A DNA stretch of 64,000 nt. Origin: Epiperipatus broadwayi. Its lineage: Eukaryota > Onychophora > Udeonychophora > Euonychophora > Peripatidae. The DNA is taken from assembly GCA_028023455.1 (NCBI GenBank), contig JAQFVV010000549.1, positions 186,001 to 250,000 of the forward strand, given 5' to 3'. This document shows, in pieces, positions 35,018 through 45,507 of the stretch. The notes under the pieces are model-generated. The model was not told the origin of the DNA. It ran no database searches and was given only the letters and a program-made list of their open reading frames with translations. A program made the translations under genes and the position numbers. The stretch's first letter is position 1, and each line of letters opens with the position of its first letter.

Positions 35018-36511
35018 TCATTTCAAACTCCACCTTCCCTTAATATCAAAAGAAGTCTTCATAAGATTGATAGCCTCAGAATCAAGGAGTTTTATCATCA
35101 AAGTCTCCTTTATTCTTCTTTTTAACTCATTCTTTTCATAAAAAATAACCGAAGCATTGTCAAACAATATTCTATGACCTGTATTCAATTCATGAATATA
35201 TAAAGCTGAGTTAAGATATCTATGTTTAACTCTACTTATATGAACCTTAACCCTTTCCTTAAGGCTAAATTTACTCTGGCCTACATAAAATTTACCACAA
35301 CTACATGGAATTTTATAAACAATACCAGGAATAGACCTACTATCAATAGACTGCTTTGAACCATTAAGTAATGAATTCAAATCAGAACCTTTCCTCCATG
35401 CAACCTTCTTTCCACCTAACAAATGACTATTCCTATAAACCAAATTATAAATTGATGCTTTAAATGGTAAAGATATATAATCATCATCCTTACCAACAAA
35501 ATTCTTATCATCCAAATCACGACTATAAACATTATTATTAAATACCACTTTTTTAATAAAATCATGACTATAACCCAATTCTACATATTCAGCAGCAAAT
35601 TGACTTTTTTGAATATCAGCATCATTATTAAAATTATTAAGCCTTCTATTCCGACAACAAAAATTCAACAAAGACATTTTTTTATGTATAAAAGGCTGAT
35701 AACTATCAGGCCTAATCATATTTCTCAAATTTTTAGGTTTTATAAAATGACTACAAAACAAAACATCATTAACCTTCTCAACATTTAAATCTAAAAACTT
35801 TAATTTTACAAAATCAAAACCACCCCCCTCAATTGTAAACTTAATATTAGAATCAAAACCATTCAATCCACATAAAAACTCTTCTAATTTCTCTTTCTGA
35901 ATAACAAACAAACAATCATCATCATACCTAACAAATAATTTAATAGAACCTGAAAACATATTAATAATACTACACTCCAAATAATCAATATAGACAGCAC
36001 ACATCAATGGAGAAATGACATAACCAATAACCCAACCTTCTCTAATCTTATAAAACACATCATTAGACATAAAATACATTGAATCCTCTAACAGCAAAAG
36101 CAAATCATGAAAAACCTTAATCTTATCTGCAGAAAAACATTCTAATTTTTTTAAAATTGAAAGAAAAACATCAATACTTTTTAATCTATTAACCGATTGG
36201 TACATATTTTCAATGTCTAAACTACCAAAAACACAATCATCATCCAAAACAAAACCATTTATTTTCTTAAAAGCTTCAAAGGAAGAAGAAACACAAAATT
36301 GACCCAGTTTTATGTAATCCTTAAAATATCTTATAATAAATTTTGATATTTTATCAACAATTCCTCCTGTAAAATCAAAAATACATCTCAAAGGAAAATT
36401 ATCTTTATGAGACTTCAAATTAAAGAAAACCTTTGGAGCCACAAAATCACTAGGGTAACAATTTAAATAAGTAGCTCTATCAAAAATCTTTTTATTTTCC
36501 ATAACTTTCAT
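35018..36511 (-). CDS. Penelope-like element RT/GIY-YIG protein, left copy (truncated, catalytic change)
   Basis: 497 codons. The first residues come from the palindrome loop. The real PLE protein is 5'-truncated before PKVFFNLKSHKD. It contains PLE RT blocks (CIFDFTGG; FGSLDIENMYQSV; GYVISPLM; LKFLDLNV) and a C-terminal GIY-YIG endonuclease (GIVYKIPCSCGKFYVGQS...R). The catalytic RT motif reads RYDDD, whereas the other arm has RYVDD, the usual PLE form. The conserved aspartates remain, but the change is probably damaging. It differs from the right copy at only about four aligned residues. Confidence 0.85.
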   Translation of the reverse strand: MKVMENKKIFDRATYLNCYPSDFVAPKVFFNLKSHKDNFPLRCIFDFTGGIVDKISKFIIRYFKDYIKLGQFCVSSSFEAFKKINGFVLDDDCVFGSLDIENMYQSVNRLKSIDVFLSILKKLECFSADKIKVFHDLLLLLEDSMYFMSNDVFYKIREGWVIGYVISPLMCAVYIDYLECSIINMFSGSIKLFVRYDDDCLFVIQKEKLEEFLCGLNGFDSNIKFTIEGGGFDFVKLKFLDLNVEKVNDVLFCSHFIKPKNLRNMIRPDSYQPFIHKKMSLLNFCCRNRRLNNFNNDADIQKSQFAAEYVELGYSHDFIKKVVFNNNVYSRDLDDKNFVGKDDDYISLPFKASIYNLVYRNSHLLGGKKVAWRKGSDLNSLLNGSKQSIDSRSIPGIVYKIPCSCGKFYVGQSKFSLKERVKVHISRVKHRYLNSALYIHELNTGHRILFDNASVIFYEKNELKRRIKETLMIKLLDSEAINLMKTSFDIKGRWSLK

Positions 36512-36573
36512 AATCTTAATTAATTTAGATTTTTGATAGAGCTACTTATTTAAATTGTTACCCTAGTGATTTT

Positions 36574-37998
36574 GTGGCTCCAAAGGTTTTCTTTAATTTG
36601 AAGTCTCATAAAGATAATTTTCCTTTGAGATGTATTTTTGATTTTACAGGAGGAATTGTTGATAAAATATCAAAATTTACTATAAGATATTTTAAGGATT
36701 ACATAAAACTGGGTCAATTTTGTGTTTCTTCTTCCTTTGAAGCTTTTAAGAAAATAAATGGTTTTGTTTTGGATGATGATTGTGTTTTTGGTAGTTTAGA
36801 CATTGAAAATATGTACCAATCAGTTAATAGATTAAAAAGTATTGATGTTTTTCTTTCAATTTTAAAAAAATTAGAATGTTTTTCTGCAGATAAGATTAAG
36901 GTTTTTCATGATTTGCTTTTGCTGTTAGAGGATTCAATGTATTTTATGTCTAATGATGTGTTTTATAAGATTAGAGAAGGTTGGGTTATTGGTTATGTCA
37001 TTTCTCCATTGATGTGTGCTGTCTATATTGATTATTTGGAGTGTAGTATTATTAATATGTTTTCAGGTTCTATTAAATTATTTGTTAGGTATGTTGATGA
37101 TTGTTTATTTGTTATTCAGAAAGAGAAATTAGAAGAGTTTTTATGTGGATTGAATGGTTTTGATTCTAATATTAAGTTTACAATTGAGGGGGGTGGTTTT
37201 GATTTTGTAAAATTAAAGTTTTTAGATTTAAATGTTGAGAAGGTTAATGATGTTTTGTTTTGTAGTCATTTTATAAAACCTAAAAATTTGAGAAATATGA
37301 TTAGGCCTGATAGTTATCAGCCTTTTATACATAAAAAAATGTCTTTGTTGAATTTTTGTTGTCGGAATAGAAGGCTTAATAATTTTAATAATGATGCTGA
37401 TATTCAAAAAAGTCAATTTGCTGCTGAATATGTAGAATTGGGTTATAGTCATGATTTTATTAAAAAAGTGGTATTTAATAATAATGTTTATAGTCGTGAT
37501 TTGGATGATAAGAATTTTGTTGGTAAGGATGATGATTATATATCTTTACCATTTAAAGCATCAATTTATAATTTGGTTTATAGGAATAGTCATTTGTTAG
37601 GTGGAAAGAAGGTTGCATGGAGGAAAGGTTCTGATTTGAATTCATTACTTAATGGTTCAAAGCAGTCTATTGATAGTAGGTCTATTCCTGGTATTGTTTA
37701 TAAAATTCCATGTAGTTGTGGTAAATTTTATGTAGGCCAGAGTAAATTTAGCCTTAAGGAAAGGGTTAAGGTTCATATAAGTAGAGTTAAACATAGGTAT
37801 TTTAACTCAGCTTTATATATTCATGAATTGAATACAGGTCATAGAATATTGTTTGACAATGCTTCGGTTATTTTTTATGAAAAGAATGAGTTAAAAAGAA
37901 GAATAAAGGAGACTTTGATAATAAAACTCCTTGATTCTGAGGCTATCAATCTTATGAAGACTTCTTTTGATATTAAGGGAAGGTGGAGTTTGAAATGA
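36574..37998 (+). CDS. Penelope-like element RT/GIY-YIG protein, right copy (5'-truncated)
   Basis: 474 codons from an internal methionine. RT region: SHKDNFPLRC (~11-20), FGSLDIENM (~72-80), WVIGYVISPLM (~137-147), catalytic YVDD (173-176), LKFLDL (~214-219). GIY-YIG domain at ~373-460: GIVY 373-376, Cys380/Cys382, FYVG 385-388, Arg397, His401 and His407, and Glu457 as a possible metal ligand. PLEs usually start well upstream of this point, so the N-terminal region is missing. This copy lacks stops and keeps YVDD. It ends WSLK with a TGA, then a ~160-bp tail. Confidence 0.9.
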   Translation: MAPKVFFNLKSHKDNFPLRCIFDFTGGIVDKISKFTIRYFKDYIKLGQFCVSSSFEAFKKINGFVLDDDCVFGSLDIENMYQSVNRLKSIDVFLSILKKLECFSADKIKVFHDLLLLLEDSMYFMSNDVFYKIREGWVIGYVISPLMCAVYIDYLECSIINMFSGSIKLFVRYVDDCLFVIQKEKLEEFLCGLNGFDSNIKFTIEGGGFDFVKLKFLDLNVEKVNDVLFCSHFIKPKNLRNMIRPDSYQPFIHKKMSLLNFCCRNRRLNNFNNDADIQKSQFAAEYVELGYSHDFIKKVVFNNNVYSRDLDDKNFVGKDDDYISLPFKASIYNLVYRNSHLLGGKKVAWRKGSDLNSLLNGSKQSIDSRSIPGIVYKIPCSCGKFYVGQSKFSLKERVKVHISRVKHRYFNSALYIHELNTGHRILFDNASVIFYEKNELKRRIKETLIIKLLDSEAINLMKTSFDIKGRWSLK

Positions 37999-38039
37999 AT
38001 TATGGGAAGGTTTGTTTGTTTGTATATATATATGTTTTC

Positions 38040-38105
38040 CTTTAGGTTGATTTTCACTTGAGAAGGTCTATTTGTAGTAGATGAAACCATGGTTGTGTAA
38101 GGATT
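38040..38105 (+). other. Hammerhead-like relic in the PLE tail
   Basis: The tail shared with the 61.4-kb PLE fragment has CTTGAGA, hairpin TCTA...TAGA, T-GAAA, palindrome CCATGG and TTGTG. The order (box, stem II, GAAA, palindromic stem III) is that of a PLE hammerhead. However, the box differs from CUGANGA at two positions, so this is a weak candidate. The mirror copy lies at about 34911-34976. Confidence 0.3.
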
Positions 38106-38210
38106 TTGGTAAAATTTTGAATTTAATCTAGTACTGTATTGTTTTATGGTTTTGCATTTTTATTTTTTGCTAGTATAGTGTTAGACAGTTTTGGTTTATA
38201 TATATATATA

Positions 38211-38393
38211 TCCACAGATGGCGTCCTACCAAGACTGCCAATCAAGCGTATGTTTTGTTTACATAAACGTCAGAGTAGTTAGTATTCACTAAAGTGGAAT
38301 TATAGTTAGAGATAGTGAATACTAACTACTCTGACGTTTATGTAAACAAAACATACGCTTGATTGGCAGTCTTGGTAGGACGCCATCTGTGGA
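38211..38393. repeat. Perfect foldback MITE (81-bp identical arms)
   Basis: The arm starting tccacagatggcgtcctacc is an exact inverted complement of the arm ending at 38393. I found no mismatch in 81 bp, with a ~21-bp loop. The absence of divergence implies very recent insertion or ongoing homogenisation. It inserted in a (TA)n stretch, so a TA-type target is possible. No ORF. Confidence 0.9.
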
Positions 38394-40664
38394 CATAAAT
38401 ACAAGCGTTAGCAAGTTTTTTAATTTGCATTTTTGTTTATCATATATATATATTAGTTACTTCTAAGCTTTACCTTAAAAATAACTTGTGGCAATACAAA
38501 GGAATATCTCATAACTTATTTTAATAGAATCACAACAATAATAATAATGGTCACTCCAAATCTCAAAATTTAAATAGTTTTACTAAGTATTAGCAAGTCT
38601 TGATAACTAATTATTGACTAACTTGAAAAGTGATTATATTCTTTCTGAGATTAGTGGATTCTTTTTTTTTAAATGGTAATGATACCTGTAATGTCAATAA
38701 TACTAATTGGCATAAATGTTGGAGGAAATTATAATAATTTAGTTTTTTTTTTTTTTTAAATACAATACAGTAAAGCTACATCCAAAGAAAAATGTGAACA
38801 AACAAACAGAAAATGTAAATAAACAAACAAACAAAAAAAAACATTAAAATATACAAATTTTACAATATTTGAATGACCATTTTTCTTTTTTCAAGAACTG
38901 TATGTTAACATGTTTGGAAAATAAAGTAAAATTTTAAATAAATTTTATAAAAAAATAATAGTCATGCATGATTATGTTTATTAATAAAATGTGTTGAAGA
39001 CATATACATTTTATTCTTCCTTTGTTATACTTTCTGAATTTGATGGAATTAAAGAAAAATTCTTATTTACTGGTGATAAAAAATCTGACATTTGAAATGA
39101 AACTAGTGTTAAATCAGGTGGTTTACAATTTTTAAATTTATTTTCCATTTGTCATATTTAGATTGCTGGTTCATTAAGTCTATAATACTTTATGATAGTA
39201 ATCTTTGAAATAGCTAATAGATATCTTTATGAAGCAGACTTCAAAATATGATATAACTTTGATATTATATAATTTCCTTTTTTTCTTTTACTATTGATAA
39301 ATATTGCATTATATTTGAATTGTATTTTGTTTCTTGGTCATTGACACAATTTAGAACCTATCTTGCTTTTTAGCTAGGAATTACTTGATACTTATTTACT
39401 AACCAATGTTGAATGAGATGATCAACTTATCTAATAAAAGATTTTATGCTTATTAGAGAATTATTATAAAAAATCTCAATTTCATTATGAGCTTGTATCA
39501 CAGTTCATGAGTGTGGAAAGCAATGCTAAATCAGTAATAAAAATAGTAATGCATGATTTTTTAAAGCCTAATATTCAAACTTATAAGGTCTTCTAATACT
39601 AATCCAATTACTAAATTTTTTTCCATATAATATTAATTTTATAACACAACCTTAATGTCATTTAGTATAAAAGAAAGGCAATAAATAGATTCCAAATACA
39701 AGTAGAACAAGTCATCAATAGGGAACAGATTTCAGATAACAGCCTGGTTTTAGTAATCAAAGTAATGACCAAGAAGCCAAAGATAAGCATACTATTGTGC
39801 ATTTTTATGGAAAAATGACTTTTTAATATTAAAAAAAAGGATTTTTTTTTTTAAAATTTATATTAAAAATAAGCTTCTCACATTAAGACATTTATAACTA
39901 GATACAAAACTTCTCTTAGTCACACTCTAAAAGTCACTTTTAAAGTTTGATCTGAATGATAGTGATATATTTAATTATAAAGGTGATTTGATATAGCATT
40001 AGTATAATGATAGACCATGTGAAAATGATTTCAGTTCAAAAGTCAGAGAAAATTCAGATATCATCAGGAAAGACTCAGATAGGCTTATGGTTGAAAACTT
40101 ATTATTTTTAATTTATTAATAAAAAAAAAATGTGTTTAACAGGAATGTTATTGGAGAATTATCTTTGGACACATCAGTATCAACCCAAATTAAAGAGTGT
40201 TTCAGTGAAATACAATTTTTTCGTTTCATTAGAGTTCATCAAACATAGAGTCACTTTGTCAAGAAAAAAAGTTATGCTTAAAATGTTTTTGGATTCTTAT
40301 ACCTATTTACAATCTTCTACTTTATTGTTTTTAATGGTGATTATTTGCAGACAAATCTAGAGTTACTATTATTAGTTTCAATATGAATATTGTACATTTG
40401 GAAAAAATCTTGAAAATATAGAATAAGACCTCAATATATTTTTGGTTATATATTCAAAATATAATGATCATCTTTGATAATGGTACTCAGCACCAGAAAT
40501 GCATTAAGGTTATATTCAATATTTTTAAAGTTTTCTCTGAATACACAATATTAGTATCATCTTTAATTTGTTATATTGTAATAGTAAAGGAATTATGTCT
40601 CTAATAACTAATCATAAGAGTTTTTCTACTAAATTATCTTTTGTTTTATTGAGAGTTACAAAAA
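38394..40664. other. AT-rich DNA without recognisable genes
   Basis: Contains (CAAA)n-like tracts around 38796-38841 and poly-T at 38745-38757. A weak tRNA-like string (agcattagtataatgatag...cagttcaaaagtc) is near 39995-40045. No protein family recognised. Confidence 0.35.
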
Positions 40665-41095
40665 GAGCTTAAATATAGGGGATTTGAACTCAGAATTTCA
40701 AGCACCTACCAACTATCCACACTATCTCATACAACTGATACACATGACCACACATATATAGAAAAGATAAATAATCACCAATATAGTATTTCATGCTAAA
40801 CCAGCACCCATCAGGTGGTCCAGATTATCATCTCCCACACACATATATAATCAATGCTCAGTTTATATTAAGATAGCAAATCTTCACACTTTAATGGACA
40901 GGCTTGAATTCACTCCAACTTCCAACTTTTCAGCCATCCATATCATTGAAAATGTGATGATGGAAAGCCAAATCCCAAGTTGATGCCAACATTATTGCCA
41001 AGCCCATGTTGACCTGAAGTCATTCTGACCCCTCAGGTATAGGACCTTATCTATTTAAATACATAGAAGAGGGATGGGCAGGATACAAGCTTAAA
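40665..41095 (-). mobile_element. HHR-B repeat, longest copy
   Basis: About 430 bp on the minus strand: a 5' block (gataaggtcctatacctgag; ttggcatcaac), the block tttcaatgatatgga, a middle block with tcttaatataaact, the ribozyme, and a 3' end with ctgagttcaaatcccctata. This copy best shows full unit organisation. The terminal gagttcaaatcc resembles a tRNA B box, but no matching A box is convincing. Confidence 0.8.
40771..40828 (-). ncRNA. Hammerhead ribozyme (HHR-B), mutated
   Basis: Minus strand: ATAATC with GATTAT as outer stem, box CTGATGG (last A to G), stem II GTGCT-GGTTT-AGCAT, GAAA, TACTATA. The inner stem I is weakened (CCACC against TTGG) and the stem III palindrome is broken. Homology is clear but activity is unlikely. 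Confidence 0.6.
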
Positions 41096-43199
41096 TATCT
41101 TTGTTGTCATGGTTACATGCAGCTAGAACTATTCCAAACTTTGTTTCAATTCCAATTCATTTGTCTAATTTGATTCTTATTGAAGAATTATTTATTTATT
41201 TTTCAGGTTCTTTTAAAAGCTTTATTTTAATGTAAAGGTATATTATTATTTATTTTTAGAATAACAATTTGTGATAACAATAGAATCATTTTTAAATTTG
41301 ATATTAAAAAATTATGTTTTATCAATTTTAAGGCAATCAGGTTTGGTAAATTTTTGAACTCCTTCAAAGATTAAAGCGTTGTTATTTAATTGTGTTGATT
41401 CAATTATAATTTTAATCACAGTGAAGATGTATACATATTAAAATATACTACTGTATTTATTTCAAATACCCAAATATTTGTTTAAATACAACTAAATTAG
41501 AATTGCGTGGGATATATTTTTTAGTTCATTTTTATTAAAATTTACAAATGTAGAAATATTTTGTAATAGTAAATAGAAGTTCACTTTATTTTTATGTCAC
41601 GTATAAATTCACGTTTTATTTAAATATTTTAATATTCTTGCTAAAAAAATTTTAATTTAATTTCCGAATTTGAAAAGATTTTACATTTCTTAGAAGATTG
41701 CATGGATTTGTTTTTAATCAAAAATCATTTAGCTATTTAATACTTATTCAATTAATATTTACATTATTAAACTAAGTATTTCTATTTATTTTAATATCTA
41801 ATATTAAAAAAAATATTTTAAAGAAGTAAATTAATGGCATTGATAATATATCAATACTTAATTTAACGAGGTGGCATAGAAAATAATATTTAATTAAAAT
41901 AAGTTAATTTAAATAAATTAAACTAAATTACAATTACTATAATGTTAATTTCAATGTACAACTACCAATGCATAAATTTAATGTTAATAAAAATTTAAGT
42001 TTAGATTCTAAAATAAATTATCATTAAAAGGATGGAAATCAATGCCAGTTTACTATAGTTGATATAAATAATCAAACGGTTTATTACTTAGAGATTCCTA
42101 AAAAGTACCAGAAATGACAGCAGGGGTTATGATTATGGACAACAGTCTGTGACATTATTAATGTACCAAAAATTCAGAGCGCTACTAATGGTGATCAAGT
42201 GCTATTACTTGATCACATGTTATTGGTCAGAAAACTTAGCATCAAGTAAGTACTTCTGATAGATAATCATATTATAATTCTTCATTGATTACAGAAGTCA
42301 TTTCTATTACATAATTTTTTTTAAAATGTAATAACTATATAATGTGATGTTTGATCATTTGAGTGGAAAACTGAATATATTTTATCATAATTCAATCCAG
42401 AAATCTGTAACTCTTGGATCTAACATTGCAGTAAATTTTGGGGATCATTCATTATTACTAAAAATCATTAAAAGCCAATGTTAAAAAATGAAATTTCCAT
42501 TATTAATATATATGCTATGAAAATATTATATTCTCATCTTATTTTCTTAAAAGTATATAATTAATATTTCAGTTCAATTAGATTTTAAATATTTGTAATA
42601 TATTTTTAAAAGCTAAGAAACTAGACTCAAAGCAACTTAACCAATTAAAATTGGAATTAAATTTGGAGAATATATATAAAGTATTGAAAAATCAATATTT
42701 ATTAATTCTTTTTATATATGCAATTCTAAACTTAATAACTTTTTATAATATTTATTAAAAGTATGTTAAAAAGTAATAATACATTAGAAATTGATAAAAA
42801 TTAAAAAGTTTTATTCATGAAAATATAAATTCTTTTTTTATTGGCAAATAGTCATAAAAATAGGTCATTTTGATAATTGTAATATTTTAACAATAGATTA
42901 GTATATTATTTAAGCCTCAAATCATGAAAACTATTTGAATTTAATAAATAAAACCTGTACATCTCTGATAATGACTTTCAGAGGAGAAAGACAATTTGTT
43001 TGCTTCAAAGAAAACCTTACAAAAAAAAAAAAAAAACAAGTCTAAAAAATCTAAAATAAAATATCAAAGAGACTAAACTTACTAAATTGGAAGAATGATA
43101 TAGAAATTTTGAAGATGTTACAAATAAAATTATACTTATTCTCTTTTAAATTACTAAGAACCGAAAGAAAATTGCACAACAACAACAATAATAATAATA
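41096..43199. other. AT-rich DNA without recognisable genes
   Basis: Only short palindromes such as tgatcaagtgctattacttgatca (split around 42194-42217) and AT-rich sequence. No shared repeat recognised. Confidence 0.4.
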
Positions 43200-43202
43200 A
43201 CA

Positions 43203-43375
43203 ATGAGAAAGAAGAGGAAGAAGAGGAAGAAGAAGGAGGAGGAGGAAGAAGAAGGAGGAAGAGGAGGAAGAAGGAAGAGGAAGAAGGAGGAGGAGGAAGA
43301 AGAAGGAAGAGGAAGAAGGAGGAGGAGGAGGAAGAGGAAGGAGGAAGAAGAAGAGGAAGAAGGAGAAGAAGAAGA
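43203..43375 (+). repeat. Pure-purine (GAA/GGA)n tract
   Basis: About 170 bp with almost only A and G on the plus strand, in GAA, GGA and GAGGAA repeats, ending in a gat microsatellite. Such polypurine mirror-like tracts can form triplex (H-DNA). The E/G/R/K-rich or S/P-rich ORFs through it are artefacts of the repeat. Confidence 0.95.
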
Positions 43376-43384
43376 TGATGATGA

Positions 43385-43885
43385 TGATTTTTTTTTAAGT
43401 TTCATTTATTATGTCAGTATTTCCATAGTATTTTTTAATTATCTAGTTTAGTCTCATACTACTAGCTTGTTTATTGTTAACTATAAAATTTTTTTCTCAT
43501 GCATTATAGCATCAGCCGGGAAGCAAACCTGCTAGCCCAGGACAACTGCTTGTAAAGCAGCTGTCACCGACCTCTCGACCACCAATGCTTGACAGACTAC
43601 AAGATTTATGCATACACTAGATGATAATTCCTTTTTGAGCATTTTAACACCCAAGAGAAAGGATCAAATATTAAAAAAAAAAATGTAGATAATTTTAAAC
43701 AAATAAATTTTAAATATATTTAAAATGATATAAAGATTACAAACGAGTTCCCCATTTTTTTACAAACCATTTTCTTTACAAATAGTTACACATACCCTTA
43801 GTTATCTTTATCATTAACATTATTATTAATAGCAATTTAAAATAATTCATTTATCTCTTCATTTTTTAAATTTATATTTATATTG
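43385..43885 (+). repeat. Duplicated segment, copy A
   Basis: Sequence on both sides of the SINE here matches 55120-55213 and 58090-58355 (for example tagatgataattc..tttttga, acaaaccattttctttacaa, ttatcattaacattattatta). The two copies were once contiguous equivalents. This one later gained a SINE, the other a 2.87-kb insertion. It could be a dispersed repeat family or a segmental duplication. Confidence 0.8.
43497..43594 (-). mobile_element. tRNA-derived SINE, copy 4
   Basis: Minus-strand SINE with tggtcgagaggtcggtgac, tgctttacaagca and gcaggtttgcttcccgg (B box with two changes). It is full length compared with the 15.0-kb copy. It sits a few bases from where the LTR-like element inserted in the duplicate locus. 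Confidence 0.75.
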
Positions 43886-43971
43886 CATTCTTAATATAAT
43901 TGTTAACAGAATATCAACTTTAGGAGAATTAAAATAAATAATAAACACTGAAATATTGTATTAAATAAAAG

Positions 43972-45499
43972 GGTATTTGTAAAGTATTCACTGTGCAGCC
44001 TTTGGTGGCGCTGTTTCTAGTTAAAAACAGAGCAATATAACATTACTGGGCGCTCAATTTTTTTCCTCTAATCTATCGTATTTTGATGTATGACTGTAGT
44101 TTTTTCTTTTTAATATATTGTTTTTTGTTTTTTAGACATAATTATTTTTTTTTTGTTTTCATTTGATAAATTTAAATCTGTAATGGACACTTTAACTTTT
44201 TTGGGGGGATCTCAAAAGTAAATAATTTTTGACATATGACTTTTTTTTTTTTGCATTTCCATTCTAAATCTACTGTTCTTTTTACAGACATCTTTTTTTT
44301 TTTTTTGTTTGGATTCAATACAATTCAAAGTATAAGGGACAGTTTTAACTTTTTTTGTTGAATATCTCAAATATACACAATTTTTACATACACCTTTCTT
44401 TTCTTTTTTTTTTGCCTTTTAATATACTGGTTTTTTTTTTTTGTAAACAGACATCTTTTTTTTTATTATTATTTAAATAGAATCGACACTTTCTTTTTGA
44501 ATTTTTTAAAAATACGGGTTGCTGTTTATTGATTTAGCAAAAAAAAAAAAAAAAAGCTGTCCAACAAACTCCACCTCAAATGTCCATCTTTGCTTAGAAA
44601 CAAAAAGAATTGTTTAGTATTTTGACTAAGATATCGATCAAGAGAGTCGATTCTCTTCCGACCGAAAGAATCGTGTTGTTGATTGATTTGAGAAGAATAC
44701 GAAGCTGTCCAACCAACTCTGCACTCAAACTCGGCTGTAAAGCTCTACCCTTTGAACACTGACATTCTGGGTGTTAATTAATTGACTTACAGATAAAAAG
44801 AATCACAAAAAACACAGATTTATTTTAAATTCAAATAATAAATTTTATTCAACATGTATGACTAGACCAAATCAACTGCACCATCTTTTTCTTGCTTTTT
44901 TGGGATATCCCCTGATTGCAAGAATGTGGTGGTAGCCATTTTGTTCTTCTTTTGTTACTCTTATCCGAGTCGCAACAGAAACGATACTTTTTCACCAACA
45001 ACTACAATCATCTGACAGAGACATTGACATAGTTTTTTGGGTTCCAAATAACAACAACCCCTCCCCCCAAAAAAAGCTCGGACAAATCTCAAGAATACGC
45101 TGATAATTACTAGTACACCAAAAGATCTCAGTTGGGAAATACAGAAAATTGTAAGCATCAATAAACAAACAGTTGCAAACCATTCCAGTGCACACACTCT
45201 CAGATTCAATTCGAGTGAGAATACAAATTTACTCCCTATGCGTAGGAATTCATGCTACGATGAAAAAGTGGCAAACTAGATGATCGTCTAGTGTTGTTAG
45301 TTTAGATGTAGGATTAGGAGCATGGAAGAATTGGCCATGGATTCTAACCACTACATCTGTTGTCTCTTGCCTTAAGCGGCTAATACGATCACTAGTCATG
45401 TATTAGCCGTAAGGTTTGGCCGTGAAAGTGGTATTATTCTGTGTTTTTACACAGAAACAGCGCCACCGCAGGCTGTACAGTGAATAGTTTACAAATACC
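43972..45499. mobile_element. 1.53-kb DNA transposon with TIRs and perfect 8-bp target duplication
   Basis: Flanked by aataaaag at 43964-43971 and 45500-45507. The ends are inverted repeats starting ggtatttgtaaa(g/c)tattc and continuing cactgt(g/a)cagcct..ggtggcgctgttt, about 60 bp in all. An 8-bp duplication with GG-starting ends fits Merlin or P-like superfamilies better than hAT (no CAGNG end). No transposase is visible, so it is non-autonomous. Near the right end, cggctaatac/gtattagccg forms a 10-bp perfect hairpin (45378-45411). Confidence 0.88.
44090..44520 (+). repeat. T-rich tandem repeat inside the transposon
   Basis: About three diverged units of roughly 130-165 bp. Each contains agacat(c/a) followed by a long T run, a ggaca(c)-ttttaactttttt block, an atctcaaa block and another T run. 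Tandem arrays inside non-autonomous DNA transposons are common, and this one explains most of the internal length. Unit borders are approximate. Confidence 0.6.
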
Positions 45500-45507
45500 A
45501 ATAAAAG

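Larger units (their letters stand above)
34857..38159. repeat. 3.3-kb near-perfect palindrome of two PLE copies
   Basis: Arms 34857-36488 and 36528-38159 are each 1632 bp and inverted complements with only scattered substitutions and no visible net indel, around a 39-bp loop. Each arm is a 5'-truncated Penelope-like element with its 3' tail. The copies are joined head to head (5' ends at the centre). Outside the arms the sequences differ (tagaagtattt on the left, attttttgctag on the right), which argues against a simple assembly fold-back. Inverted partial PLE arrays are known from other species. Confidence 0.9.

Noticed and set aside
34857-38159. Palindrome dismissed as an assembly artefact
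   Set aside because: The outer flanks are different unique sequences and the arms carry real substitutions, so a simple read fold-back is unlikely, though long-read confirmation is needed.
43109-43451. E/G/R/K-rich and S/P/F-rich ORFs across the purine tract
   Set aside because: They are translations of a (GAA/GGA)n microsatellite in several frames and show no non-repetitive coding signal.
44961-45209. 82-codon ORF as a transposase of the 1.53-kb element
   Set aside because: Too short, overlaps another open frame on the same strand, and has no catalytic motif visible.
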